Shown here piece after piece: positions 20,835 to 31,909 of a stretch of DNA of 64,000 nucleotides. The notes below the pieces were generated by a model that saw only the letters and a program-made list of their open reading frames with translations, ran no database searches and was not told the DNA's origin. Where the stretch lies: NCBI GenBank assembly GCA_944472135.2, contig OX235263.1, forward strand, positions 35,269,379 through 35,333,378. Direction: 5' to 3'. The position numbers and the translations under genes are program-made. The number at the start of each line of letters is the position of its first letter. The first letter of the stretch is position 1. This DNA comes from Trichobilharzia regenti. Its lineage: Eukaryota > Platyhelminthes > Trematoda > Strigeidida > Schistosomatidae.

Positions 20835-21820
20835 CATTATAAGACATGATTTTCATTTTTTTTTCGCCATCTTCAGATATCCACTTGTAATATTCATGGC
20901 TCACCGAGTCTTATAAGAAACTGTATAGAGAATTTTCAAAATTTATCTTGATGAGTTCACTCATAAAATAGCGTATTTTAGCCTACAGAGTTAAATCCAA
21001 TGTAATTACATTAAGAGTATACCTTTCTGCATATTATCTGATTGGTTTCAGCCAAAAAACAACTAATACTTGTTAATTTTCTAAGATTCCTCACTTATTT
21101 CTAATTTCATTTGAAACTTTCCTTTAAATTATTTATTTTTCTAACAGACCAGGTTGTAGAGATTTGCGAACTATTTAAATATGATCCAGTTTTCATGGAA
21201 TAAAAGCTCCTCTTCTTTCATACTCGATTCTCAGAAGAACTTTCAACTCAGCTGATCCATATTATACATTTTAGTCTAAAATCTTTTGTAAAAAAACTTC
21301 GAAAGATCCAAGAATACAAAGTTGCAGTTAAAATAAACCGGACAAAAAGAGTATTTATTCTTTTCATAAATCTATATTGTGAAATATTTCATCATTCCAA
21401 AGTGTTTTTGTTTACTTGTGGGTTAATGAAACCAGTGACTATAATTTAAATAACACAAAGTGGACCCTTTTAAAATCAGTCACTTACTGTCCTAATCATA
21501 ATACACTAGTTTTATCATGTTATAAACGATTCACTTCATTTTTTGACTAGAGTAAATCGGGTTATTATGACTTATTCTTATTTACCTTAGTAAAAGTCGA
21601 CAACATGCTTCAATGAAATCAGAACTCTAACCGTCGGATGTTAGTCATGCAATTTATGTGTAAGTAAGAATCAATTTATACTATATACATGAATTTCCCT
21701 CCCTGTTATCAATACTTCATTTGGGATTTAAACTATACAATATACAAAGAAGTGGATATTCCATGGCAAACATTTTGCAGTTATAAATTGCAGAGATTTT
21801 ATGTTTACTAACCTCCAGAA
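20835..21820. other. No recognisable feature
   Basis: AT-rich sequence without named repeats. Confidence 0.5.
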
Positions 21821-21823
21821 AGT

Positions 21824-22068
21824 GCGTCGGTGGCACAGTGGTTAGGACGCTCGTCAACCATACACATGGTTCAGGGTTCGATCCTCGGCCACTGACGCAC
21901 TCCTTTACCTCGCTAAGCCAGAAACAATGCCGATAAAGAGGAAAGGTTGGGCATGAGGCTAGCAACCCCATCCTGTAAAAATTAAACACTGCTACAGAAA
22001 CTTCAAGCCACTAGCTTGAAGCCCTATGTTCCACTGGGAACGTGAAAGAAAAATTATTATTATTACTA
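21824..22068 (+). repeat. ST SINE (tRNA-like head, RTE-A-like tail)
   Basis: The head GTGGCACAGTGGTTAGGACG resembles an A box and GGGTTCGATCC a B box of a polymerase III promoter. The tail reads GAAGCCCTATGTTCCACTGG then GAAC, and ends in ATT repeats. The tail matches the end of RTE-A (see 42005-43620). About 245 bases; further copies at 28924, 37738 and 47405. Confidence 0.8.
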
Positions 22069-22389
22069 TTAACCTACAGAAAGAAAAACCCATATGTGGC
22101 TTTAAGTAACTCACTATTGACGCATGAAGCCAAATTTTGTGCGATAATCTGAAGCATTAACCGTATGCTGTTAGACTCTGACTATTACTCGGTTAAAAAA
22201 GATTATTTACATCACTAGTCCATTGGGAAGAAAATAATATCATTCATTTGCCTTAATTCTGAGTATTATTGTATATATTCAATCTGTAATGTGGTCATTA
22301 GAATCCTTGAAATACAAGAACTATAACAAGAATTGCGGAATGCATATTTTGTTATGTTTGGTTTATATAAATGGAATTTTAGATGGAAT

Positions 22390-23430
22390 TAAATTTCATA
22401 TATGTCCATTCTCATTCTCTCTTCTGATCTCTCCTGGTCTTCCCATGTCTTAGCAATCTCCAGTAAAATATTCCGCTTGACATTTTACATTAAGAAGTTA
22501 AGACACTCGGGTATAACTCAACCCCTCATCCTACAGTTCGTAAACTCTTGCATCCTACCCATTCTTCTTTATTGCTCACCCTTATTCTTTCCTGGTTTGC
22601 TTAAAAAAGACTATGTCACAATTCGTAGAATACTGAAGACTGTCAGTAGGGGTGAGTGGTGTCCTAGTGGACCACATAGTTAACGTCGTTGTCGATAGGC
22701 ATTTGACTTCGTGCAATAAATTTGCTAAAGGGATTTTGTCTGACTTGGAGCATCCGCTTTACTCTCAGCTTTCACCTTGCATCTCCTCGGGTAGAACAAG
22801 GAGTAACTTCAGAAAACTGTATGCTCGCACGTCTAAGTATAAGAAGTCTATGATACCATACTTGGCATGTATTTTATGTGATGAAAATAGTGTCAGGCAA
22901 GAATTAACTAAACTTCTTTCATCTAGTAAATAAACAATTTCCTCCATCCATCCTTACATACCTTCAAGTTTTACTTTTATTACTTCTATTATATTTATGG
23001 TCCTGTTAATTCTCTGTTTTACTCTCATAATTGCAAACACCAACTTATCTCCATGACAGCTGTAATCTATGTTTTTTTTCCTTCAGCATATCATGTAGAA
23101 AGAACATTATATTCAATATTTTTAAACATGTTAGGATTTCTATACCACATTGCCAATACTGTGTGACACAAGCCAACGGCAATTTTCACTTGTATTCTTA
23201 TTATTATTACCCTAGCTGTTATGATTATTATTGCTATTTCCATTTTATATGCTGCATGTTTTTGACACTACCTCTATTGTAAGTGTGGAAAATTCTCTGT
23301 GTGATTAATTTTATTTATAATTTGAGGAAATTAGATGCAATATTGTGATTAATGCTGAAAATTCCATTCTGTATCACAAGTACTGTATTTGGAATAAAGT
23401 AAATCATTATTATTATTATTATTATTATTA
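22390..23430 (+). pseudogene. CR1/Jockey-type LINE, C-terminal coding part and 3' end
   Basis: Frames at 22402-22683 and 22652-22933 join after one shift. The first reads SSDLSWSSHVLAISSKIFRL, KKLRHSG and FVNSCILPILLYCSP; the second ends with ARTSKYKKSMIPYLACILCD and a natural stop. This is the conserved C-terminal part of CR1/Jockey reverse transcriptases. The 3' region ends TTGGAATAAAGTAAATC followed by an ATT microsatellite (23405-23430). SR1 of S. mansoni is a CR1-type element; identity is not established. Confidence 0.6.
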
Positions 23431-23547
23431 AACCAAGTTTACTTTTAACAGTTTGAAAAAATTGGGCATTGGGTATATGATATTCATTATAATAAAGGTT
23501 TTTCGCATTGCCCAATGAATGAAAAAACAAAACGATATTGTTGTTTT

Positions 23548-23590
23548 TATTGACGTTTCGCTATTTAATGCTAATAGCTTTATCAAAGTA
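23548..23590 (-). ncRNA. Hammerhead-like motif of P3, left copy (decayed)
   Basis: On the minus strand: TTGATAA in place of CTGATGA, stem II GCTATT/AATAGC, GAAA, palindromic ACGT, then C. Two core bases are changed (C3 to U and G8 to A), so it is probably inactive. Confidence 0.5.
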
Positions 23591-23839
23591 TTGTTAAAGT
23601 AGAATTTACAAAATCTCAGCTCACATGCAACAACTTAATCGGCGTTCTTCAGCATGGGGTCATTTTCTCGTGACATTAAATATGGTCGGAAACGTATTCC
23701 GGAAACATGGACCTCAACAGTTGTCATTCCATATTGGGCAGAGATGTCAGACGATATCAGAAGAGTACTCAATAAGTACAACAACAGAGTTTTCCTCAAA
23801 ACATGAGACATACTGCGAAGCAATCTTGTCCATATAAAA

Positions 23840-24180
23840 GACCAAATCCCTAAAGATTCTCTATCGAATTTTGTTTATAAAATAAAATGCTTGGAATGTG
23901 ATGCGATATACATCGGACAAACATCGCCAGAGAGAAATCCAAATCAGCAGAAATGAACACCCTAGAGCATCTGTTCGACCACCGAGAAATAAACCTAGTT
24001 GAACTAGAAAAACTTGAAAAATCATCAGCCATAGCTCGTCTACACGCTATAGAATCAGGTTACAAAATTGATTTTGACAATATTGAAATCATCCAGAAAA
24101 AAGCATTTCAGAAATCACAAGGAACGCCTAATATCATCAGAAGCACTTCATATCAAGTGGTATCTAAATTGTCTGAATAG
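23840..24180 (+). pseudogene. Penelope GIY-YIG endonuclease fragment (P3)
   Basis: Reads FVYKIKCLECDAIYIGQTS, with the GIY-YIG core and preceding cysteine pair, then after a break SSAIARLHAIESGYKIDFDN, the helix typical of the Penelope nuclease C-terminus. The conserved R-x-x-E-H segment between them is disrupted by a frameshift. No reverse transcriptase part remains. Confidence 0.7.
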
Positions 24181-24331
24181 GAATGATGGACTAAAACAGA
24201 ATTTGACCTGGTTACAACACCCCTCCCTCCCCCATGAAATGACAAAATCAAAACGAATGTCATACTCAATTTCATTATGTAAGTTATTATCTATATAAGG
24301 TGAGATTTTATCAATTTTTGCTTAATATTAC

Positions 24332-24374
24332 TACTTTGATAAAACTGTTATCACTAAATAGTGAAACGTCAGTA
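24332..24374 (+). ncRNA. Hammerhead-like motif of P3, right copy (decayed)
   Basis: TACT, TTGATAA, an altered stem II, GAAA, ACGT, C, then AGTA. Stem I TACT/AGTA is intact, but core positions C3 and G8 are changed. Confidence 0.45.
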
Positions 24375-24445
24375 GAACAACAATATCGTTTTGTTTTTCA
24401 TTCATTGGGAAATACAAAAAAACCTTTATTATAATGAAGAATTAA

Positions 24446-25470
24446 ATTTTCTTAAGCTACAAATTGTTTCCCTCCAAAACTAAGTCTTTTATGAAATTCA
24501 TAGTACTAAACTTAAACCAGAAATAGACCCAGTTGACGAAAAGTGTGGGAACATCGCGTAGACTGGTAACTGATTCATATAGAAGTCACTTAACTAAAGA
24601 CTTTAGCTTTTTGGTCTATAGTCGATAGATAAAGGTTATAGAAACAAAAGTGAAATCCAGGTGGTATTGACGTCAAGCATAGGATGGTATCTGTAGTAAT
24701 AATTTAGCTTATGGAATGTATATTCTACTGCCTGTAAACAATAGTGTTTATTTCTCTGCATAATTTTACAGAGATATTAAAAGGTTGCTTTCAGCTTCAT
24801 CTGAAAGTATTTTAAAATTTGAGGCTTTTAGTGTTTAAATTTAACAGTCACATGGAAACATGAAAAATAGCGCATTTCAATAAATATAATATTTGCCTTA
24901 AATTCTTCATATTTTAAATGTTTCAATGCCGTGTATACCAAACATATGGTTATTGTCTATCGCTTCTCCTTGTCTTTATTCGTAAACATATTAAGCATGA
25001 ACGAAAACGAAAAGCGGTAAAATTTATCTTATTCGTCAGTTTTTAAAAAAAAGAATATACTTTTTTGTCTTTTAACTTGCTTTAAAGAAGAGGTGACTCT
25101 TTATTTTGATGCATGATTGATTTGTAGACAGTTCATTTTTATGACACCTTGGAAACCGCAGTCATTACGCAGTTTAATTTTTAGTCTGTTTTAGGAGTTA
25201 TTTCGCTGATATTTGCCGCTTTTCAGATGGAAAAAGTTTCATAAACTGTCTCAAAAATCGAATAAACTTACAGTATCCCTTCAGTTGAATTTACATCTAT
25301 TTTACAAAAGGAACTTTTGAAAGTTATTTGAGATGACGTAAGCAACATTATATAAAAGTAAATTTTAAGAGTTTATTCTGACAGGCGAACTCTTGCAAAC
25401 AACAAGGGCTAACTGAGAAGATTGTTTGGACTTAAGCAAGAGAACAATAAGTGACTGCAATAAAAGGACA
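24446..25470. other. No recognisable feature
   Basis: AT-rich, non-coding. It may be the interior of a larger Penelope remnant because inverted P3-like sequence reappears at 25500. Confidence 0.45.
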
Positions 25471-25473
25471 TCA

Positions 25474-25625
25474 TGGCAAAGTTAAACTTTAAGCACCACT
25501 CATTACAATATCATATACCCAATGCCTAAATTTTTTCAAACTGTTAAAAGTGAATAATTGGTGGATGGTGACTAGCAGTGGAATCCAGGATACCCATTTC
25601 CTCCTGTTATGTTAAAAGTGAACTT
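25474..25625. repeat. P4 terminus, inverted P3-linked segment and S1 remnant
   Basis: GGCAAAGTTAAACTTTAAGC at 25474 is the terminal sequence of P4 (also near 45772 and 47310). The segment 25500-25560 is the inverted match to 23435-23495. From 25558 a minus-strand S1 (Sm-alpha-like) end follows (GGTGGATGGTGACTAGCAGT, then GGAATCCAGG), with the hammerhead part decayed. Confidence 0.5.
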
Positions 25626-25684
25626 CGTTTGGAGATATGTAATTTAAGCACTGAACAACAAAATTGGGATTTTCAATACAAACG

Positions 25685-26170
25685 TCAAGTCAGTCAACTC
25701 TTCTTTACGGATGAGAAACTTGGCAGGCGGGTCACAAAGAATATTTCCAACAGCCTATCACAGACCTTCATCAACAACTGTCTTCGCTGGATCTATACTG
25801 AAGATCCGATGGCCGGGTCGGAAAGAATCTCATTGATAAGAAACTATGGGCACTAACAAACAAAACAAGAACCAATCGCCAACCAACAAATATGCAGGAG
25901 AAAGTGGATTGAGATGGATCGGACACTCGCTGAGGAGGCCGCTAGGTGACATCGCGCGTCAGGCCATTGCTCGAGTAGAACCCGAAAGGGAAGCGGCGAG
26001 TGGAACGTCAGTGCAAGGGTGACATGGAGAAGATCGTGTGAAGAGGAGTTGAAAGAGTATGGACTAACATGGATGCAGGTGAAAAGTACAGCAGAAGACA
26101 GAAGTGGCAAGTGGAGATGTGCTGTTGAAGCTCTATGTTCCACTAGGAACCCAAAGGAACAATAATAATT
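25685..26170 (+). pseudogene. RTE-A LINE, 3' end
   Basis: Matches the 3' end of RTE-A: GGCGGGTCACAAAGAATAT, the segment encoding a 'WRWIGH.LRR' motif near 25910, and the tail CTCTATGTTCCACTAGGAAC followed by AATAATAATTAT. Frames are broken. Confidence 0.7.
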
Positions 26171-26905
26171 ATAATTTAGGCACCACTAACTACCACCAAT
26201 CACAGCGAATGACCTCGAACGCACCAATAAGGTGAAGGAGGCATTTTTGTGTATGGAATACATATATTTATGAAATAATGCATAAAAACTGTAGAAAAGT
26301 GTTACAGAGGATACCTTACTCTCACATGTGATAAAAATAGCTCTCACTTTTAGGTTGGAGTATCAACAGAGTATAATTCCATTGTGGGTAAAATTTATTT
26401 TGATAAGGTTTTATTATGTAATATATTAATATTTCCTGAGAAATAAATTCTGCTCGAAACGTTGTCGTCAGTAAATATTACTGCGGAACACTCTAAGACT
26501 CTATCAAAATAAATTTCACTCACAATGGAATTATACTCTATCACAGTGCACAAGTACTATTCTTATATCAACAGAGTAATCTAACCATATTCTATCCATC
26601 TAATTATTTAAGTCTTCTAACCCTAACAATAACCGTAATCTTTCCTGAACCTAACGCTCTCGTGAAATATTCCTAAATTAACTGCAATCTAACTTGAACC
26701 AACCCTAATGTCGCCTTTATTAAGTTAACCTGACCCTAACTTGTCCTTGGTTTAAAGCGAAGCTTAATCTTTCACAAATCTAAGCTGAAACTTCTCAGAT
26801 GTCCCATTTAATAACATAACACTTCGATTAGCATATTTTATTGATGATGATGGTGCTTAAAGTTTAACTTGGCTGACATCATTGTTAGCAGAAACTGTGC
26901 TAACA
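26171..26905 (-). repeat. P4-related hairpin block with telomere-like sequence
   Basis: The block is an inverted counterpart of 46620-47320. It starts GCACCACTAACTACC and ends GGTGCTTAAAGTTTAACTT. In 26385-26575, CAGAGTATAATTCCATTG and a complementary segment face each other around a CTCGAAACG-type core, forming a hairpin. Degenerate CCCTAA-like units fill 26585-26760. No open frame. Confidence 0.55.
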
Positions 26906-27278
26906 CTTTTTATATCAGGTCAAGCATGCCTAGCGTATATTTAGAAATCAAATAACTCCTTATTGACTTATAATATAAAACAAGTGCTGAACAGATAAAT
27001 ATTTGTGGGAAACAGCGATGACTCTAACAACACGAAGCCATAAGACAATTTTACTTCATTTTAATAGTTTATCGTCGAAAAATTCATTCACATGGATTTT
27101 ATCTTATATCAAGCAGCATAATTCATCGATTTTATCTCCTTTCACGGATGTTTAAGACCAGTTTTTGAAACAATGTGTATGTTTTTGATTCAGTCTGATA
27201 ATAAAATTCGCATATTTCATCACCAGTAGGATATCTCAAGTGAAACCGTCCATGTTGACCACTTATGAAGTCTATACA
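26906..27278. other. No recognisable feature
   Basis: AT-rich sequence; a 104-codon minus-strand frame crossing into the LTR has no known motif. Confidence 0.5.
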
Positions 27279-27605
27279 TGTAACGATAGAAGACAAGGGC
27301 CAGGCAACAGATCGCTTATTGAGGAAATCAAGAGATATTTGTAGATTTTTATGTACATTACTATTCGCTATTGTTAGCAGAGAGGTAACGTCTTCCGACT
27401 GGTTGTTCTCCTGCTGAAGGTTATTCTGTCGTCTCTTTGTTACCATTTCTTAGACAGTCCGTTGATATATCTGTGAACCGTATCCGTCCACGCAAAGTCT
27501 TTTTCTTGTTTTTTTCTCATGACCAAGATTTGAGAAGTAAACATTGACGTAAATTGCCATCTAGCAATTTAGGCTAACATACAGCTCTCACCACATACAT
27601 ACCTC
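27279..27605 (-). repeat. Solo gypsy-like LTR, minus strand
   Basis: Begins TGTAACGATAGAAGACAAGG, related to the LTR at 1020-1335, and ends near CTCTCACCACATACA. No gag or pol lies beside it, so it appears to be a solo LTR. It is diverged from the other copy, with fewer CCAAT motifs. Confidence 0.55.
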
Positions 27606-28920
27606 TGTAATGACAATTTAGAATGCTTGCATAATGATTCACAAACAAAAGAAGGAGTCAATGTTTAACTGCTTCACGCTTATTAAATCTCATAGGTAGC
27701 AAGTTGTTGTTCTGGATTTCCCACTGTTCCGCATTACGGATCGACGGATGTTAGGTAATCAAGCTTCCTGCTTTCGTAGTATTTTATAGATATAATTTGG
27801 GATTAAGGCAGTGCACATAACACACAAGCATTCTTCACCTTCTGAATAGATGCTTCTTTCTTTATCAGGCGGATTAATCATACTCCTTAAATCATACAAC
27901 AAACCGTTCTCCTGTCGGTCTATATATGTTACGCAATCAATGTTCATCAACAAATTCTTGAAAACATGATGCTGTCGAAGAGATGCTTTTGTATGTGCTT
28001 ATGAACTTCGGTGACTTAGCTGATTATGAGATATGGTTGTGATCAGTCAAAGAATGTCTTCGTTCTTTCCACTCACTCATTAGAGTTTCTCTTGTGGTGC
28101 TTACTAGTGAGATTTGGATAAACTGAACAGCCTACTAAAGCAACCGTTCACTTGGTGAAAATCATGTTCATGTTACAATTGACTGCTAAGAAGTTTATAG
28201 AGGATTGATAAATAAGTTTCAAAACAGCCAGGATTTGCTGAAGATTGACGGAAGACTGAAGACTCAAAGAAATCAAGTTATCACATCTAGTTGAATCTCA
28301 AATTATTCTCTACTAAATCGACACTCCTACAACAATTCTTTGTTTTTTTTTCACAAGTGTTATTTCAAGTAGTTTCACTTCTTTGTGAAGGTTATTCTGT
28401 AAGGGTAAGAACAAAGTATCTGTGGTTTAGCTTTATGCTCAACAGAAATATGAAAATTATTATTATTTTCTTCAGATATCCTTACTCACTTATTGATTAC
28501 CTTTTCTGTTAAATTTTTTTTAAGTGGGAAAAGAATACCACTTTACTTTCTAGATTTGTTTTTTTTGTTATTGTGAAAATTATATTATTTTGATAAGAAT
28601 TTTCTTTTTTTTAAAAAAAATATGCTTTGTATTGACAGTTTACCTTCTTATTTCCTTATTCTGTTTACTCTCTATCTGATGTTTAGAAGAGTAAATATTG
28701 GTGATTACTTCTGTTGATGTGATAACACTTTTGTACGAGAACCTACTATAAAATGCGATGAGAAGAGTAAATCTAGTAGATAATTCGGTTTATACCCAGT
28801 CTAAAATAATATTTGATGAATATTAAGTGACATTATCCTAAATAATACATGAAAATGACATTTGTTTCAAAAGTGGTTGGTTTGAAAAATGGATTTCTAC
28901 CTAAAATGGTCACCAGTGTT
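27606..28920. other. No recognisable feature
   Basis: AT-rich sequence, short frames only. Confidence 0.5.
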
Positions 28921-28923
28921 TCA

Positions 28924-29139
28924 AGTCGGTGGCACAGCTGTAGAGTGCTCGTCAACTACTACTCCTCATGTGGTCTGGGGTTCGATCCCCGGCCACAGAC
29001 GCACTCCTTTACCTCGCTAAGCTAGTAATAAAGCTGGTAAAAAAAGGGAAGGTTGAGCATGAGGCTAGCATCCCGAAACTTCAAAGCTCTAGCTTGAAGC
29101 CCTATGTTCCACTAGGAACGTAAAGGAATAAAAATCTTA
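28924..29139 (+). repeat. ST SINE, second copy
   Basis: GTCGGTGGCACAGCTGTAG head, GGGGTTCGATCC B box, tail GAAGCCCTATGTTCCACTAG then GAACGTAAAGGAA. Slightly shorter than the copy at 21824. Confidence 0.8.
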
Positions 29140-29432
29140 AAGAACACCTGGGTTTCATGTCTATTTAAACTGTATATTTCTAATATATTCCATCTTTCTA
29201 GTATAAAAAACCCAGCCATGCTCATACTAGACACACATACAAGTTTTTTTTTGAGCCTTTTCTGGGCGTTTTTTGATCTGTGTCAAGAATTCCAGATTAG
29301 ATGAGTTTCATGCGTACTTATACTTTTCATGGGGCATTAACTGCCTTTAGATATGGCTGTTACGTATTTTTTTTTTAATTACGGAAAAAACAATATTGCA
29401 TACAAATGTTTACAATTACTTAACATAGAAGC

Positions 29433-29760
29433 TAGAATTCATGGGCCATTGAGTAGGGTCCCAGTCGCTGCATCGTCTAAGAGCTTTCCCTGTAACCTGA
29501 ATGTTCTGAGTTCGAATCCTAGGTGCATAATATCGATGTGTTCCAAACTAGGACGAATTAACTGATCAGTACTCACTGGTTTTCCAGCGATTCTCTAACT
29601 GGTATCAATCCACGATCAAACTTGAAACAGATCAAGTTCCTACAGACAAACTCATGAAAATTAATCTGGTGCTTGCTAGTCACTTGCTACAGGACTGAGT
29701 TTCCTGAAGTTCTAGTGAGAAGTTGTGACCACTGGGCTCCACTTAGTGGGGAGTATGAAC
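29433..29760 (+). repeat. S2 SINE, decayed, followed by the start of a second unit
   Basis: Contains GTCCCAGTCGCTGCATCG, the B box GAGTTCGAATCC, a hammerhead remnant (CCAAACTAGGACGAA, then CAGTACTC) and the 3' end CTCTAACTGGTATCAATCC. From about 29640 the 5' region of another S2 unit follows in the same orientation (AATCTGGTGCTTGCTAGTCA), so two units lie in tandem. The catalytic core 5' part is lost. Confidence 0.6.
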
Positions 29761-30094
29761 AAATATTAGCCAATAATAATGGTTGTTCTAAGAGTCATTC
29801 AACGTGTGCTTTTCAGGGCTTTCCAGTTTCCGCATCTCCATGTTAACACTAGTAATGAGAGAAAGAGATTGAACCTCGTGTTTATCTTTCATGTCTATTA
29901 CAAATAACTACAGATACTAACTGAAGTGATGTGTATTTCTCTACCAAAAGTCTGTTAAGTTCTTTATGTTCAACTAAGAGTTGGGTATCAAACACAATCT
30001 ATCTGTTAAGAGAAATACAAAAACTACACCTGGAGAGTATAAATGAATACAATCCAAAAGATATTTGAAAAATCAACCTCTCTCTTCACCTACC

Positions 30095-30900
30095 TAGATT
30101 ACTTTTTAGAATTTTAATCCACTCCCACCCTATTATGTGGTTATGTGTTAATACATGCAGTGCAATTGCTGAATTTTTTTCCAAACTACTTATCTTCGTG
30201 AGGTCCATCATTCCAACTTTAGCTAAATTCTTATGTTCCGACAATCCGACTACCACCCGCGACCTACTAGTTTGACCTATGTAGTTGACCTCACAGTCAT
30301 TGCAGGGTATTTTGTAAATTATATTACTTTGCCTAATTGGGTATACCGGGTCTTTTAGCCTACAAAGCTTGTCTCTGAGTGAGTATGTTGGTTTAAATGC
30401 TACCCTTATTCCTGCTTTATTCAGAATCCTACGTAGGGCCTCAGATGTCCCCTCTTTATATGGTATAAGTGTAGATGCCTTTTATTCTTTCTAATTTATG
30501 TTTTCATTATTAGTTTCACCATTATTTTTATTTTGCTTTTATCCTTTTTTGATCTTCCTAATGAATTCTATAGGATAGTCATTTAACACCAACGCCTCTT
30601 CTATCTGTTTCATTTCATTGTTTAGGTCTTTTTTGTACTACCTAGTGCTATCGCTCGGTTAGTTAGACATTTAACTAAGCCAGCCTTTACAGATGGATGA
30701 CGGATGAGATGAATTAAAGTATAAATATCTATTAGAATGCTTCGGTTTTTTATAAACGTTAGTGTAAGGTTTATCTTCTATTCCTTTTATTTTGTTCATC
30801 GAATCTATATCCGACACATGCAATAGGAATGACTCATCACTCATACCGGAAATATGGAAAATACTACTACCAATCAAGTCAAGCGATGGAAAATAATGGA
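30095..30900 (-). pseudogene. Penelope-like fragment P4, GIY-YIG region, minus strand
   Basis: The minus strand reads KAGIRVAFKPTYSLRDKL, then IIYKIPCNDCEVNYIGQTSR, then SEHKNLAKVG and ENSAIALHVLTHNH. This is the end of the reverse transcriptase thumb and the GIY-YIG nuclease. Before it (30480-30660) lies decayed sequence and after it a frame with 'SDESFLLHVSDIDSMNKIKG'. Frameshifts are present. Confidence 0.7.
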
Positions 30901-30939
30901 ATTATATAAACGAAGCTAGAAAGTTGTGTGAGTAATGCC

Positions 30940-31085
30940 ATGATATGATTATGAGCAGTAATAAATTGTGCTCGAAACGTCATCATCAGTAAATATTACT
31001 ATATTACACTGTGAACCTTTATCAAAATAAATTTTACCCATAATCGAATTATACTCTACCACAGTGCACAAGTTTTATTCTTATA
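30940..31085 (+). repeat. P4 terminus with variant hammerhead-like fold
   Basis: Near 30948-31000 the order is ATGAT, ATGATTAT, stem GAGCA/TGCTC, GAAA, CGTC, ATCAT. Stems I and II are perfect, but the usual CTGATGA is replaced by ATGATTAT. The rest matches the P4 end (AATTATACTCTACCACAGTG). Confidence 0.5.
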
Positions 31086-31905
31086 TTTGAAAAAAGTTCT
31101 GTCCTAAAAAAACGAAATCTCAGCACGAATACAAGGGGCTCGTTTCGCATTTGCCAGTTTACGCCGACTCTGGCGTAGACGAGATGTTCGACTATCGACC
31201 AAAGGGCTGGTGTACTGCTCATCAGTCCGCTCCGTCCTCCTTTATGGTTGTGAGACCTGGCCACTGAGAGTGGAAGCCATGAAAAGACTAGCTGTCTTTG
31301 ATCATAGGTGCCTGCGTTCTATTTCCCGTGTAAAGTGGCATAATAAGGTGAGCAACATGGAGGTTAGGCGTAGAGTTCTAGGTAAACAGGGGAAATCAAT
31401 CAACGAAGTCGTGAAGCTACAAAGACTGAGATGGTTAGGACATGTGTTGCGTATGCCAAGCCATCGCCTCCCTCGACGAGCTATGTTAGCGGATATAGGG
31501 TCAGGCTGGAAAAAAGCTAGCGGCGGTCAATCGAAAACTTGGCATTAGTCAATGAAATCCACAACAGTTGGTTTAAGCCACGTAGAAAGGTGTAGACTTC
31601 CAGGCTGGGGTCCTCGGGACGGTAAAAATCTATGGTTGGAAACAATTGGTGACATGGCTCAAAACCATTCTCAGTGGCGCAGATGCATCCACTCCCTGTG
31701 ACTAATAATCTTCAATGAAACTGTTTTGTATTTCTTTATTACTCCCTTGTCTCACACCTCTGCTCACTGTTTCTATTATGCTTTTCTTGTACTTTCTTCT
31801 CTTGCTTCGCGTGCTACACGGAATGTGGCGACTTGAACTTCCGCACATTTGTGCAAAGTTCTATGTCGAAAACAGACAGACAGACAGACAGATCTACAAC
31901 AGTAC
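31085..31905 (+). pseudogene. RTE-B LINE, C-terminal coding part and 3' end
   Basis: Reads SVRSVLLYGCETWPLRVEAM, FDHRCLRSISRVKWHNKV, VVKLQRLRWLGHVLRMPSHR, then after a stop the final segment ending near 31700. This is the C-terminal region shared by RTE-clade reverse transcriptases. It ends with CAGACAGACAGACAGA (about 31876-31892), a simple-repeat tail also seen at 61725. The 5' part is missing, as usual for truncated LINE copies. Confidence 0.7.
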
Positions 31906-31909
31906 CTAG

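Larger units (their letters stand above)
23435..24445 (+). mobile_element. Penelope-like element P3, fragment with inverted ends
   Basis: The left arm (about 23489-23605) and right arm (about 24330-24440) are inverted copies of one terminal sequence (shared CAAAACGATATTG and its complement). Between them is a broken GIY-YIG coding region. A further inverted match links 23435-23495 with 25500-25560 (TTTAACAGTTTGAAAAAAT and complement), so an outer arm may lie at 25.5 kb, with 24445-25500 as interior or insertion. Confidence 0.65.

Noticed and set aside
22652..22947. Separate gene in the frame at 22652 or its minus-strand shadow
   Set aside because: The plus frame is the continuation of the CR1-like reverse transcriptase after a frameshift; the minus frame is its shadow.
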